From SHLQ01 sp964610745 (lineage in GTDB: Bacteria; Actinomycetota; Acidimicrobiia; Acidimicrobiales; SHLQ01), in contig CAZSYL010000005.1 in the NCBI GenBank assembly GCA_964610745.1, forward strand, positions 39,137-103,136: a stretch of 64,000 nucleotides of DNA, read 5' to 3'. Both the position numbers and the translations under genes were made by a program. The notes below the pieces were generated by a model. The model was given only the letters and a program-made list of their open reading frames with translations, was not told the DNA's origin and did no database searches. This document shows, in pieces, positions 1 to 9,262 of this stretch; the first letter of the stretch is position 1, and each line of letters begins with the position of its first letter.

Positions 1-788
1 CGCCAGGTGGAGGTTCTACCCACAACGCCGAACAGGGTGTCTGGCACGCCGACCAGAGCTATCGAACCCGGCCTCCACTCGGTTCGGTAGCCATTGCTCG
101 TGACCTACCGGCGAGCGGAGCCCAGTCGAGATTCGCATCAACATACGGAGCGTTCGATGCGCTCAGCTCAGGCACTCAACGCGCGCTCGAAGCCCTACGC
201 GCCACCCACGCCGCTCCTCAACATCTCGAAGCCGACGCCCGTCTGAGCGACGGCACTTTCTATGACAGCCGGCCGCCCGGCACACAATCGGATGAAGCAA
301 CTCATCCGGTGGTGATCCACCATCCGGTCAGCGGCCGCAAGACCCTTTTCGTCAATCCAACATTCACCACCCGGATCGAGGACATGGAAGAGCGTCAAGG
401 CCTCGGACTTCTCAACCAGCTCTACGATCACGGCCAGCAGGATGAGTTCACCACAACGATCGACTGGGAGCCCGGAATGGTCGTGCTCTGGGACAGCCGG
501 GCAATGTGGCACTTCACTGCACACAGCACCACTCCCCCGGTCATGCATCGCGTCACGATCGCCGGTGTTGAACTCCGCCCAGCTGTTGCTCCGGAGAAGG
601 CCGACCCATCGCTAACCCAACGAGCCGGCGCCACCCTCGCTGGTGGCATTCTCACTGCAGCCATGACCGGAATCGCCGAGGTCATAGATCCCGAGCGGGT
701 CAAACAAGACATCGAGATCGTGTCCGAAGCTCCCGACAAGGAGCCACTGACCGACCTCGACTTCGGTGGGTTACCCCCGCTCGACTAA
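1..788 (+). CDS. TauD/TfdA-family Fe(II)/2-oxoglutarate dioxygenase, 5' truncated by window
   Basis: The reading frame is open from base 3 of the window, so the N-terminus lies outside. The family oxidises small sulfonates, phenoxy acids or related substrates using Fe(II) and 2-oxoglutarate. Visible motifs are the iron-binding H-x-D in WHADQSY near the start, the HPVSGRKTLFVNP strand, and the distal pair WDSRAMWHFT (second iron His) and MHRVTIAG (2-oxoglutarate-binding Arg). The C-terminus carries about 60 residues beyond the usual end and stops inside the 3' end of the convergent glycosyltransferase (18-bp overlap). The substrate cannot be assigned; taurine is only the type substrate. Confidence 0.85.
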   Translation, partial: PGGGSTHNAEQGVWHADQSYRTRPPLGSVAIARDLPASGAQSRFASTYGAFDALSSGTQRALEALRATHAAPQHLEADARLSDGTFYDSRPPGTQSDEATHPVVIHHPVSGRKTLFVNPTFTTRIEDMEERQGLGLLNQLYDHGQQDEFTTTIDWEPGMVVLWDSRAMWHFTAHSTTPPVMHRVTIAGVELRPAVAPEKADPSLTQRAGATLAGGILTAAMTGIAEVIDPERVKQDIEIVSEAPDKEPLTDLDFGGLPPLD

Positions 789-1658
789 CACCGAGTCCGA
801 GAGCGATTCTGGCGGCGGACCCCAACGTCGACTGAGCACATCGCAGATCGCCCGACGGCGGGCGGGCGCAGACCAGTAGGGCGTCCGACGTTCGGCGGAC
901 AGGCTTCCCTTAGCCAGCTGCCAGAACATCATCGCAAACCGCATTGCGGCCTTGCGACGTCCGAAGTGCTTGGCCAACAAGAGAATCGTGTTTCGTTCCA
1001 TCAAGTACTCGACGACGGGCGTGGCCGAGGCGACCATTGGGTTGACGACCATTGCACCGCGCACCAACCCGACTTCGAACCCGGACGATTTCGCCCGAAG
1101 ACCAAGGTCGGCTTCCTCGCAGTAGGCAAAGAACCGCTCATCGAACAAACCAATCGAGTTGAGACACGTCCGGCTGGCCATCATGAGGGTGCCATGGGGA
1201 TAGTCGGCAACCTGAAAGCCGAATTCGTCTGCCGCTGGAACCAGGATTGGCCCAAAGACATGATCGACCTTTGGGATCGACCCGTCGCCGACGTCGGCGC
1301 TGAGGAGTCCCGCAGCGGGGCGCTCGTGCGCGGCGTTGAGCATCGCCGCGATCGTCCCGGGTTTCGGGAGCGCGTCGTGAGGGGCCACAACAGACCACTC
1401 CGTGCCGCTGCCGTCAATTAGCCACCGTTCCCAGCCGCGATTGGCCGCGGGCCCAAAGCCGCTGTTGTATCCCACATCGATCACCGGAACATTCGCCCCG
1501 AGAAGCTCGTCGAGAAGTTGCCGTTCCTCTGGCCCTGAACCGTTATCGACCACCATCACCTCAGCGACCTCCGTCAACTGGGCGAAGGCATCGACGGTGC
1601 GTGAGCAGGCCTGAGGTTGATTCCAGTGAACGATAATGACGCTCACCTTTGCGGACAC
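771..1658 (-). CDS. Family 2 glycosyltransferase (WbbL/rhamnosyltransferase-like)
   Basis: This 295-residue protein begins with the GT-A nucleotide-binding strand VSVIIVHWNQPQA and continues with VVDNGSGPEE and YNSGFGPAANRG, the signature of GT2 enzymes that add rhamnose or related sugars to polysaccharides. Where many relatives have a D-x-D metal motif this one reads APHDAL, so the metal site may be altered. No membrane helix is obvious, so it is probably cytoplasmic and works on a lipid-linked or nucleotide-sugar pathway. No other polysaccharide genes lie nearby, so the acceptor is unknown. The next upstream gene on this strand ends 11 bp before it. Confidence 0.82.
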   Translation of the reverse strand: MSAKVSVIIVHWNQPQACSRTVDAFAQLTEVAEVMVVDNGSGPEERQLLDELLGANVPVIDVGYNSGFGPAANRGWERWLIDGSGTEWSVVAPHDALPKPGTIAAMLNAAHERPAAGLLSADVGDGSIPKVDHVFGPILVPAADEFGFQVADYPHGTLMMASRTCLNSIGLFDERFFAYCEEADLGLRAKSSGFEVGLVRGAMVVNPMVASATPVVEYLMERNTILLLAKHFGRRKAAMRFAMMFWQLAKGSLSAERRTPYWSAPARRRAICDVLSRRWGPPPESLSDSVLVERG

Positions 1659-1668
1659 GACTAGGACG

Positions 1669-2700
1669 CTAGCGGATGGGACGAAGTCCTGTAACGACGA
1701 TCGAGGTGTCGAGTTCCTTCAACTGTTCTGCCAGCTGGAGGGCCATTTCGTTGCCGAGGTCGGCAACTCCCATATCCGCAGCTCGCTGCATGGCATCGCG
1801 AGCCGTCAGCTTCTCTAGTTCGCTTCCGTTCGGCGCAAAGGTCAGCACATCCAGCTCAACCTCGCCGTCCTGGCCTATGGCACCAGCCAGACCGGACAGA
1901 AGCGGCACAAAGACCTGCAACTCGCCCGTGTCGTCTCGAAAGGTCCCTACGCAGCCTCGGATCGGGCCGCCACAAACGGTGTTCTCGTAGTAGCCCTGCA
2001 GAGTGGCGCGCACTTGGGTCGCATTCTCGCGGGCGGCTCTGAACGAAGAAACGGTGTGGGTTGCGCCGCGAATTTCGAAGTGGTCTGGGGGAAGTCCTTC
2101 CGCGGAGAGCCAATGGTCGGGGAACCGGCTCCGGTCGATTGCTTCGATCCGACGAGGGCTATTGGTCGAGACGTATTGGCGGACTTGCTGAGTTGCGATT
2201 GCCTCGAGGTGGCTTTGGTGAAGCCCGCCGCGCTCCTCGTCGATGAGGTCACGTTCGAAGGCAATGGCCAGCATCTCGAGGAGTTCAGAAACCCCGAACG
2301 CCCAGAGATCGACGTGGGTATCGTCGCGACACCCCCTGAAGATTCGCCCGCCAGGATGCGACGCCGAGGCCAGCTCGATCCAGATCCTCGAATGGGTCCA
2401 GTCAGCGATTGGCAACAGAATCGCAGGTGCCAGCGGCTGCTCCATCTCCCGGCGTTCAATAATGTGCTTCAGCGGAATGAAACCATCGAGGCACGGCCAT
2501 TCCACGCTGCCCGGGTTCCAGCTGCTCCAGAACGACCGCAGCTCCATCGGCAATCGAAGCGGTGAGATCAGTTCTTCGATCTCGAGCATTTGTCGACCAT
2601 GCTTGGAACGGCGCGTCCATGGTTGCATTGAGACGCCGTATGGCCGGCCTGCGTTGTTGAGGCGATCAACGGCCTCATCTACCAATATCATCATCCGCAA
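1669..2700 (-). CDS. Uncharacterised protein, possible SMI1/KNR4 (SUKH)-like domain
   Basis: This 343-residue protein has no signal peptide or membrane segment. Residues ~45-165 have the look of a SUKH domain: a proline-containing helix (LRLPMELRSFWSSWNPG), an aromatic strand around a loop (WPCLDGFIPLKHI), then LLPIADWTHSRIWIEL and a terminal helix after DLWAFGVSELLEML. The C-terminal half (~200-343) is not recognised. SUKH proteins often act as immunity proteins or protein-interaction modules, but no toxin is visible next to it. It lies 11 bp upstream of the glycosyltransferase and may be co-transcribed. The family call is tentative. Confidence 0.55.
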   Translation of the reverse strand: MRMMILVDEAVDRLNNAGRPYGVSMQPWTRRSKHGRQMLEIEELISPLRLPMELRSFWSSWNPGSVEWPCLDGFIPLKHIIERREMEQPLAPAILLPIADWTHSRIWIELASASHPGGRIFRGCRDDTHVDLWAFGVSELLEMLAIAFERDLIDEERGGLHQSHLEAIATQQVRQYVSTNSPRRIEAIDRSRFPDHWLSAEGLPPDHFEIRGATHTVSSFRAARENATQVRATLQGYYENTVCGGPIRGCVGTFRDDTGELQVFVPLLSGLAGAIGQDGEVELDVLTFAPNGSELEKLTARDAMQRAADMGVADLGNEMALQLAEQLKELDTSIVVTGLRPIR

Positions 2701-2761
2701 TTTCGGCGCACAAAGGCCATGCCTTTACCGATTCTGCGAACCCGAGAGACGATCGACCAGA

Positions 2762-3184
2762 TCAGGTGGACGGCGGAGCGATTTCGCGTCGATCCTGAAC
2801 CGAATCCCAAAACCACCGCGACGCGGTCATTAGCACCACGGCGGGAGTAAAGACCAGCACCGAAACGCCGTACCAGATCAGGTGAGGAGAGTCGTCCACG
2901 CCCGCGTACGGATCGCCGTACTCGACCCACGTCAAGATGAAGAACGACGCGCTGAGGACGAGAGAAACTGCAGATCGTTCACTCCACTTTTCGGGAGATG
3001 CAACCCGAGCAACTCCAAACACCGACGCGACGATCAGCAACACGCCGAGCGCACTTCCGTTGTTGTCGATTCGAGTCGGATCGCCATCGAGATAGAGCGC
3101 AACGCCATATGCCGCCAATCCACCCGCAGGTATGAGTGCAGCTGCAACGATCAGTCGCAGTAGCCGCCAGGCAGTTCCCTTCAT
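2762..3184 (-). CDS. Small membrane protein of unknown function
   Basis: This 140-residue protein has about four predicted hydrophobic helices: roughly residues 10-30 (LLRLIVAAALIPAGGLAAYG), 44-60, 72-90 and 103-120. The N-terminus carries a positive cluster (MKGTAWRLLR), consistent with membrane insertion. No catalytic motif is seen. It lies 61 bp upstream of the possible SUKH-like gene on the same strand and diverges from the M15 peptidase gene. I do not recognise the family. Confidence 0.6.
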   Translation of the reverse strand: MKGTAWRLLRLIVAAALIPAGGLAAYGVALYLDGDPTRIDNNGSALGVLLIVASVFGVARVASPEKWSERSAVSLVLSASFFILTWVEYGDPYAGVDDSPHLIWYGVSVLVFTPAVVLMTASRWFWDSVQDRREIAPPST

Positions 3185-3283
3185 GCATCCACGCTGCCAT
3201 CGACCATTGGTGGCTGCCTAGGGTCAATCGACTCTTCAATAGTCATCCACAACCAGCGAAAGCAGAGCGCATATCGTGTCGAC

Positions 3284-4183
3284 GTGACGTGGCTGAAGCG
3301 CTTCAAGTTTCGCTGGATTCTCATCGCTACGGGCCTCGCTTTGGCCGGTTGCGCTGGCTTGGCCTCGCAAACGACCGCCAGTTCCGTCTCATCGGCTGAT
3401 CCGGTGCCCAAGCCGTCGGTCGAACGTAGCGTCGGGGAACTGACTCCTCAGCTGCCCCGAGCGATACTCACGCCAACCACCCAGCCACCGGTAACGACAA
3501 CAACTACGACCACTACGTCCACAACCACAACCATTGCTGAGCGGCCGCCGGTCGAGTTGACCGCCGATGACCTCCTCGACCGACGACTCGAGACCTTTGA
3601 CGTTCTCGTCCCTCCTGTCGACGAGGTGTTCGTGTCAATGATCGAAGCTCCCGCGCCGACAGATGTCATTGCCCGAAGCACGTGGCATGGCGAATGCCCC
3701 GTGGCCGCGACCGACCTTGCATACGCCCAGGTTTCGTTCTTTGGATTCGACGGCGAATTCCACACGGGGGAGCTCCTGGTGCATCGCGACTTCGCAGCAG
3801 ACATCGTGGACATCCTGGCTCGCATGCACGAGATGCGCTTCCCGATCGAGGAGATGAGCGTCGTGTCACCCCACGACCTCGCGAATCCAACCGCCGAGGA
3901 AAATAACACGTCGGTCTTCACCTGCCGGAGGACCATTTCGGGAGGGCGTTGGTCTCGCCATGCGTACGGCGACGCGATCGACATCAACCCATTCCACAAC
4001 CCCTATGTCTCAAGCAGTCGGGTGATCCCCGAGCTTGCCACCGCCTACGTCGACCGCGAACGTCAGGTCCCGGGACTCATCGACGCAGAGATTCGATCCA
4101 TGTTTGCCGACATTGGATGGGGCTGGGGCGGCAATTGGAACAGCGTGAAGGACTGGATGCACTTCAGCGCCACCGGGGACTGA
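3284..4183 (+). CDS. M15-family D-alanyl-D-alanine carboxypeptidase-like lipoprotein
   Basis: GTG start. An arginine/lysine-rich N-region is followed by a hydrophobic core and the lipobox LAGC (Cys23), so the product should be lipid-anchored outside the membrane. A long Thr/Pro-rich linker (about residues 60-85) leads to a C-terminal M15-type zinc peptidase domain: SRHAYGDAIDINPF supplies the His and Asp ligands of the H-x6-D pattern and DWMHFS supplies the last His. The Trp/Gly-rich GWGWGGNWN before that His is typical of the VanY/M15 group. The expected role is trimming peptidoglycan stem peptides. About 300 residues in length, of which ~170 are catalytic. Confidence 0.82.
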   Translation: MTWLKRFKFRWILIATGLALAGCAGLASQTTASSVSSADPVPKPSVERSVGELTPQLPRAILTPTTQPPVTTTTTTTTSTTTTIAERPPVELTADDLLDRRLETFDVLVPPVDEVFVSMIEAPAPTDVIARSTWHGECPVAATDLAYAQVSFFGFDGEFHTGELLVHRDFAADIVDILARMHEMRFPIEEMSVVSPHDLANPTAEENNTSVFTCRRTISGGRWSRHAYGDAIDINPFHNPYVSSSRVIPELATAYVDRERQVPGLIDAEIRSMFADIGWGWGGNWNSVKDWMHFSATGD

Positions 4184-4195
4184 ATCATCGAACTG

Positions 4196-5374
4196 TCAGG
4201 CCTTGCTCTCCACCACCGTCTCATCGCCATCCTGCATGATCCAGGCCGCAAGATGTTCGAGTCGATGAACGCCAAGGTAAGCAAGCACAAGGCCAACGAC
4301 GCCAAAGGTGAGCAACACGATGTCTGTTCGTAGCTGATCGAGGAAGATCGCTGTCGTCAAAACCTCGAGAAGTGCCATGGTTCCGACGAAGCGAATTACC
4401 ACCTTTTCGCTGACCTTTGACGCAACCCAGGCGCCGAGTGGGGCACCCCAGACAACGATCGGGGCTGCTGCGAGCCAGATGCCGAAGAGGTCGAACTGCA
4501 CGGCAGATTCTGGACCGAAATCAGCACCGGCGACCGACACCACGTCGGCTCCGCTCGCGCTGAGACCAATGTCGAGTTGGCCGTGCCATAAGCCGAGAAC
4601 GAACAGACCAAGAATCGAGACGGTCGCCATGGCGATGATGCTCGTCGGGATTGCGACCTTTGGGGTGACCCCAGCGACAAGCACGATGAAGACGAACAGA
4701 AACACATCGGTTCCTGAACCCGTAAGTGAAGAGAACAGACCGCCGATGAACGCGAAGACCGTCATGACCAGAACAGACCGGAATCCCCAGTCGGCCACTT
4801 GATCATGCGACGAGGTTCGAGTCGAGCAAAGCCGCACAATTACCGCGACGGCGAAGATGGCAATGGTGAATGCGACTTTCACAAACGCTGGATCAACGCG
4901 TGGCGCCCAAAACGGTGTGCTCGAGTCGCCAAGGGCGAACAGGCCGACAACGAAGCCGACGACACCACCAGCAACACCAAGCCCAAGCGCTTTCCAGTCG
5001 ACCTTCCGGCCGGCGAGCAGTATGGATACCGACGCCATAACCATTCCCGTTGCTTGAACGACGATCGAGAACGTACGGGCAACGGGCGCTGATATGCCGA
5101 GCACCTTGGTGAAGATTGGGAAGGCCACCGCTCCCCCGCCCTGAGGCGTCGAACCAGCCACGAAGCTGCCGACGACCATCGTTGCCGAGGAGCGCCAGTT
5201 GTCGACCACCCGCCCGAAGTGTCCAAACCCAAACACAAAGATGAACCACCCGAGGGTGAAGAGTGCGGGCAGACCCCACACCGCCCACCTTCTAAGCGCG
5301 CCGAGCTGAGTTTCATCAGCCGATTCGGAACCCGCGTCGGCTGAGTCGAGGGCCACATCCGCATCACTCATCAC
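4196..5374 (-). CDS. Sulfite exporter TauE/SafE-family permease
   Basis: This 392-residue polytopic protein has the TauE/SafE repeat organisation. The first half has SFVAGSTPQGGGAVAFPIFTKVLG and the second half has GGLFSSLTGSGTDVFLF, the two small-residue-rich repeats that form the transport site. About eight to ten membrane spans are expected, after a 30-residue acidic cytoplasmic N-terminus. The family exports sulfite, sulfoacetate or related organic anions. The TauD-like gene is about 3.4 kb away, so a link to sulfonate metabolism is possible but weak. The gene converges on the M15 peptidase with 12 bp between them. Confidence 0.85.
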   Translation of the reverse strand: MMSDADVALDSADAGSESADETQLGALRRWAVWGLPALFTLGWFIFVFGFGHFGRVVDNWRSSATMVVGSFVAGSTPQGGGAVAFPIFTKVLGISAPVARTFSIVVQATGMVMASVSILLAGRKVDWKALGLGVAGGVVGFVVGLFALGDSSTPFWAPRVDPAFVKVAFTIAIFAVAVIVRLCSTRTSSHDQVADWGFRSVLVMTVFAFIGGLFSSLTGSGTDVFLFVFIVLVAGVTPKVAIPTSIIAMATVSILGLFVLGLWHGQLDIGLSASGADVVSVAGADFGPESAVQFDLFGIWLAAAPIVVWGAPLGAWVASKVSEKVVIRFVGTMALLEVLTTAIFLDQLRTDIVLLTFGVVGLVLAYLGVHRLEHLAAWIMQDGDETVVESKA

Positions 5375-5473
5375 GCTTTAAACCCCCCGCTCCTACTGGA
5401 TGTTCCGACTTTGTTCACCTCATGTGCAGATCAGCGACGCTAATCGAAAGGTACGGAGAACGAATCTACTACT

Positions 5474-6097
5474 ATGGAACGTCGACTCGAGAGGCCCGGT
5501 TTCACTTACATGGACAAGATAAACATCAAACCACTCATTGCTGTCGGTGGCATCCTCGCCGTCGCATTCGTCGCATGGCTCGCGTTTGGCTTCTTCGGAA
5601 TCCAATCCGCGTTTATCGACAACGAGGTTTCTGAAGGTGGCCCGACCTTTGCTTCCCAAAGCAGCGAAGAGCAGCAGGCGACTCGTGACAGTGACGAGTT
5701 CCAGGAAGCTATGGACGAGGCTGAGGAGAACGCCACCGAAGCCGCTGAGGGTGAACCTCCCATGGCCGGCGAGATCCAAACGATCTTCTCTGGAAGCTTC
5801 GAAGACCAGAGCATCAACGGCTACGAGATCCTGGGCAACGCCCAAGTCCTCACCGATGGTACCGATCAGCGTTTCCTGCGCTTCGAAGGCTTCAACTCGC
5901 CGAACGGCCCTGACCTGAAGGTGTATCTTCGTGCCGCCAACGGAGAATTCGTTAGCCTTGGCGATCTCAAGGGCAACATCGGCGACCAGAACTACGAGAT
6001 TCCACCAGAAGTCGATCTCACAGAGTTCAGCTTCGTGGACATTTGGTGCGAGCGATTTAGCGTCGGCTTCGGCGGCGCACAGTTGGCAGCGGTCTAG
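5474..6097 (+). CDS. Membrane-anchored DM13-domain protein
   Basis: The N-terminus (after either ATG 5474 or the likelier internal ATG 5510) has one transmembrane helix, LIAVGGILAVAFVAWLAFGF. An acidic linker follows, then a C-terminal DM13 domain of about 105 residues: FSGSFEDQSINGYEIL, FLRFEGFNSPNGPDLKVYL and a final strand with a single cysteine in IWCERFSVGFG. DM13 is proposed to be an extracellular electron-transfer or redox domain; the conserved cysteine fits that idea. The gene diverges from the TauE/SafE gene with about 100 bp between starts. No partner redox protein is adjacent. Confidence 0.78.
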   Translation: MERRLERPGFTYMDKINIKPLIAVGGILAVAFVAWLAFGFFGIQSAFIDNEVSEGGPTFASQSSEEQQATRDSDEFQEAMDEAEENATEAAEGEPPMAGEIQTIFSGSFEDQSINGYEILGNAQVLTDGTDQRFLRFEGFNSPNGPDLKVYLRAANGEFVSLGDLKGNIGDQNYEIPPEVDLTEFSFVDIWCERFSVGFGGAQLAAV

Positions 6098-6241
6098 CAC
6101 GCTCAGAAGCTCAACTCGAAGACGTTCTTCGACATTCCTGCGCCTCGGCAACAACGCCCTGGCGCAGGATCGTCGTCTTTTGGGGAGCTTTCTGTCGGTT
6201 GCGACTCTTTCCGCGAATGTCGCTCGGAGTAGCGTCGAGGC

Positions 6242-7657
6242 GTGGCCAGGCCAACCCAGACAGTTGAACGTACGATCGATGAGGCCCTGCCTCGAAGTGT
6301 CATCTTCGCGCTCGCAGCCGGATACCTGGGTGTATCCACCCTTGTAAACCTGATCAACACCCTCCTCGTCTTCTTTTATCTGCCACCCGAGACCGCAGGT
6401 CTCCCATCCCTCCTCAGCGACGCCACACTTCTTGGCATCCTCAATGTCGTGGCGATCATCGCTGCCGCAGGGCGCTTCACCGATTCGATCACCGACCCGT
6501 TGATCGCTGCCTGGTCTGATCGGAGTACCAACAAACGCGGGCGCCGCATCCCATTCATGGCCGCAGGTATGGTCCCAGCCGCACTCTTTACCGTTCTGTT
6601 GTTCGTTCCGCCGAGCTCGACGCCAGGAGCACTCAACGTCGTCTGGTTGTTGGGAGTTCAGGTAGTGCTCTACATCAGCCTGACCGCCTATCTGACCCCA
6701 GCGTTCGCCCTCGTTGCAGATCTCGGTGCCGACCCAGCTGAGCGCCTGCGAATATCTACGTGGACATCCATGGCGTGGGCGATCGGCATCGTCGTGGCGG
6801 CTACCACCTTCTTCATCGGACCAGCCCTCGACGGTGCCTTCGACACCTTCCGCGCCTGGCAGGCCGCTATCGGCATTGTGTGCGCGATCGCGTTGGTGTT
6901 CATGGCGGTTCCCGTCTTCGTCATCGATGAGACGCGTTGGGCACGAAACGAGCCGTCGACCATGCCGTTGCGGGAATCGATCAAAACCGTGTTGAGCAAC
7001 CCGTTCTTCCGTTTCTACGCCGCTGCGGACTTCGTCTACTTCGCTGGCCTTGCCATCATCCAGACCGGCCTGTTGTTCTACGTAACCGTGTTGTTGGAAC
7101 TCGACGAGTGGGTCTCGACGGTGCTCCTACTGCTGATGGTCATCGTCTCCGCCTTTATGTTTCCCCTCATTGCCGGCTGGGCTCGAAAGCAGGGGGGCGG
7201 CAAACGCCTCACCGTGATGGCATTCATCATCGCGTCGGGGGTATTTCTCGCGATTGCGGCTCTCGGCTTGATCGAACAGGTGCCGTTCCTGCAGGCTGCC
7301 CTGCCGATTGCGGTATTTGCACTACCGTTCGCGATTCTGAGCGTGATGCCCCAGTGGATCCTCGCCGACATTGCTGAGCACGCGGCTCGTACTGGCGGTG
7401 AAGCTCAGGCCGGCATGTTTTATGCGACCCGAACCTTCCTTCAGAAACTGGCGACAACACTCGGTGTTGTCATGTTTGCGCTCCTGCTTCAGTTCGGACG
7501 CGACGTTGGTGATGATCTCGGCGTGCGCCTAACCGGTGTTGGCGGTGCGCTGCTCTACCTGATGGCCGCGGTGCTGTTCCGAAAGTACGACGAGGATCGG
7601 CTCCAGCGCGAACTAGCCGAGGCCGGCCAGGTCTCCGAGTTCGCCAAGAACTCCTAA
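6242..7657 (+). CDS. MFS transporter of the GPH (glycoside-pentoside-hexuronide) cation symporter family
   Basis: GTG start; 471 residues with about 12 hydrophobic spans. The conserved loop GRFTDSITDPLIAAWSDRS followed by RGRRIPFM is the hallmark of MelB-type MFS_2 carriers: the Asp residues of helix II-IV bind the coupling cation and the loop carries the D-R-x-x-x-x-x-GRRRP motif. The second half contains the matching AGWARKQGGGKRL loop. Substrates in this family are sugars or related small molecules with Na+ or H+; none can be inferred here. The gene stands alone, 144 bp after the DM13 gene. Confidence 0.85.
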   Translation: MARPTQTVERTIDEALPRSVIFALAAGYLGVSTLVNLINTLLVFFYLPPETAGLPSLLSDATLLGILNVVAIIAAAGRFTDSITDPLIAAWSDRSTNKRGRRIPFMAAGMVPAALFTVLLFVPPSSTPGALNVVWLLGVQVVLYISLTAYLTPAFALVADLGADPAERLRISTWTSMAWAIGIVVAATTFFIGPALDGAFDTFRAWQAAIGIVCAIALVFMAVPVFVIDETRWARNEPSTMPLRESIKTVLSNPFFRFYAAADFVYFAGLAIIQTGLLFYVTVLLELDEWVSTVLLLLMVIVSAFMFPLIAGWARKQGGGKRLTVMAFIIASGVFLAIAALGLIEQVPFLQAALPIAVFALPFAILSVMPQWILADIAEHAARTGGEAQAGMFYATRTFLQKLATTLGVVMFALLLQFGRDVGDDLGVRLTGVGGALLYLMAAVLFRKYDEDRLQRELAEAGQVSEFAKNS

Positions 7658-7939
7658 CTCGATCACACCCGCGGACGCATTTTCTCGACATACAGTGATA
7701 TGACGAACGCGCACAGTAATGGAATTTGTCCGCGGACGCATCCCTGAGTCCAGCCACGTCTGCTTACGATTCGTTCATCGTCAACGGTGGTAGCACTGCC
7801 CCAAAGGACATCGAGGGTCTGGTGAGTGCGGCGCTTGATTTGTTTGGCCCAGACGAAGACTCGTCTGCACGAGTCTGGTTTGCAACGACTCGAGGTCTTT
7901 GTGGACCGAGGTGCGGGTCTGGCCCAGCCTTCTTCCGAC
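7658..7939. other. Intergenic region without a supported gene
   Basis: This 282-bp stretch lies between the 3' ends of the MFS gene and the acyl-CoA dehydrogenase. The 12-bp word CCGCGGACGCAT occurs twice in direct orientation, at 7669-7680 and 7730-7741. Short reading frames here have no recognisable domain and overlap the dehydrogenase on the opposite strand. It probably holds the transcription terminators of the convergent genes, but I see no clean terminator hairpin. Confidence 0.5.
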
Positions 7940-9166
7940 CTACTGGATGCGCATTCCTGAGATTGCTCGGGAGATGACGAGCTGTTGGATCTGCTCGGTG
8001 CCTTCGAAGATGTCGTGGATCTTCGCGTCACGATGCCAGCGCTCGACCGGGTACTCACGGACGTAGCCGTAACCACCGAGAATCTGGATTGCACGCTCGG
8101 TTACCCAGGTGGCGGTGCGACCGGCCTTGAGCTTGGCCATTGAGCCTTCAGCGTTTACGAACTCGCCGTTCTTGGCCAGCCATGCAGCACGATGCACCAG
8201 AAGACGGCTGGCGTCGATCTCGGTGAGCATGTCGGCAAGCATGAACGCGATCGACTGGTTCTGGATGATTGGACGACCGAACTGGACACGCTCCTTTGCG
8301 TACTCGAGCGAGTACTCATAGGCAGCACGCGCAATGCCGATTGCCTGGGCGCCGACGGCGGGTCGGGTCGACTCGAACGTTTTCATTGCCGAGTTGCTAA
8401 CCGCACCCTTGCTCCCTTCTCGGAGCTTGGCGTGCTTTTCATCCATGCGCTCTTTGCCACCCAAGAGAAACGCACCGGGGATCTTTACGTCTTCGAGGAT
8501 GACCTCAGCGGTATGGCTGGCACGGATGCCGTGCTTCTTGAACTTCTGTCCCTGTCGAAGGGTGCCGTCCTCTTTGGCTTCAACGGGCACGACGAAGCTT
8601 GCGTGGCCTTTCGAGCCAAGCTCGGGGTCCACGACGGCGACAACGACGTGCACGTCGGCGATACCGCCGTTGGTGATCCACGTCTTGGTGCCATTGAGGG
8701 TCCACTCATCCTTCGCCTCGTCATAGGTAGCTCGGGTTCGCATGGCCGAGACGTCGGAACCAGCGTCGGGCTCAGATGAGCAGAACGCACCAAGTTTGAT
8801 GTCGTCGGCGCTGCCATACATCTGAGGCACCCATTCCATGACCTGTTCGGGAGTTCCCGCAGCAGCGACACCTGCGGCCGCTAATGCAGTGCCCATCAGC
8901 GCCATGGCGATGCCAGCATCACCCCAGAACATCTCTTCGAGCATCACCATTGGCGACAAACCCGTTGGGTCGTTCATCATGGTCTCGGCCATGATCTCCC
9001 ATCCGTAGAGACCGATCTTGGCCGCCTCTTCGATGATTGGCCATGGCGTTTCTTCGCGCTCATCCCATTCTTCTGCCGCAGGACGCATGACGTCTTCGGC
9101 GAAACCGTGCACCCATTTCTTGAGTTGAATCTGGTCTTCGTTGAGATCGAGGGAGAAATCAGCCAC
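7940..9166 (-). CDS. Acyl-CoA dehydrogenase
   Basis: This 408-residue flavoprotein has the full acyl-CoA dehydrogenase fold. The FAD/substrate loop reads FCSSEPDAGSDVSAMRT, followed by TLNGTKTWITNGG. The catalytic base is the glutamate of IHDIFEGTEQIQQLVISR near the C-terminus, as in the short/medium-chain enzymes. It would introduce the alpha-beta double bond in acyl-CoA thioesters and pass electrons to an electron-transfer flavoprotein, which is not encoded nearby. The upstream region carries two inverted repeats (9225-9246 and 9263-9278), plausible sites for a fatty-acid-type regulator. Chain-length specificity cannot be read. Confidence 0.92.
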   Translation of the reverse strand: MADFSLDLNEDQIQLKKWVHGFAEDVMRPAAEEWDEREETPWPIIEEAAKIGLYGWEIMAETMMNDPTGLSPMVMLEEMFWGDAGIAMALMGTALAAAGVAAAGTPEQVMEWVPQMYGSADDIKLGAFCSSEPDAGSDVSAMRTRATYDEAKDEWTLNGTKTWITNGGIADVHVVVAVVDPELGSKGHASFVVPVEAKEDGTLRQGQKFKKHGIRASHTAEVILEDVKIPGAFLLGGKERMDEKHAKLREGSKGAVSNSAMKTFESTRPAVGAQAIGIARAAYEYSLEYAKERVQFGRPIIQNQSIAFMLADMLTEIDASRLLVHRAAWLAKNGEFVNAEGSMAKLKAGRTATWVTERAIQILGGYGYVREYPVERWHRDAKIHDIFEGTEQIQQLVISRAISGMRIQ

Positions 9167-9224
9167 GGGAGCCTTCTTTTTGGGAGCGTATTCAAGCTAT
9201 TCGTTCATATCGGGCGAAATGGTT

Positions 9225-9246
9225 GACGGGTTAGAAACAACCCGTC
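9225..9246. promoter_or_regulatory. Perfect inverted repeat upstream of the acyl-CoA dehydrogenase
   Basis: GACGGGTT (9225-9232), a 6-base spacer, then AACCCGTC (9239-9246). It lies 59 bp upstream of the dehydrogenase start on the minus strand. It could be an operator or a leader hairpin. There is no T-tract typical of a terminator. Confidence 0.4.
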
Positions 9247-9262
9247 TAATTGCTGACCACTT

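Noticed and set aside
7669..7741. Direct repeat of CCGCGGACGCAT as a possible attachment or insertion footprint
   Set aside because: Only 12 bp, no integrase or transposase nearby, and no mobile cargo between the copies.
7663..8094. Minus-strand 143-codon frame after the MFS gene
   Set aside because: Ser/Arg-rich shadow overlapping the acyl-CoA dehydrogenase in another frame.
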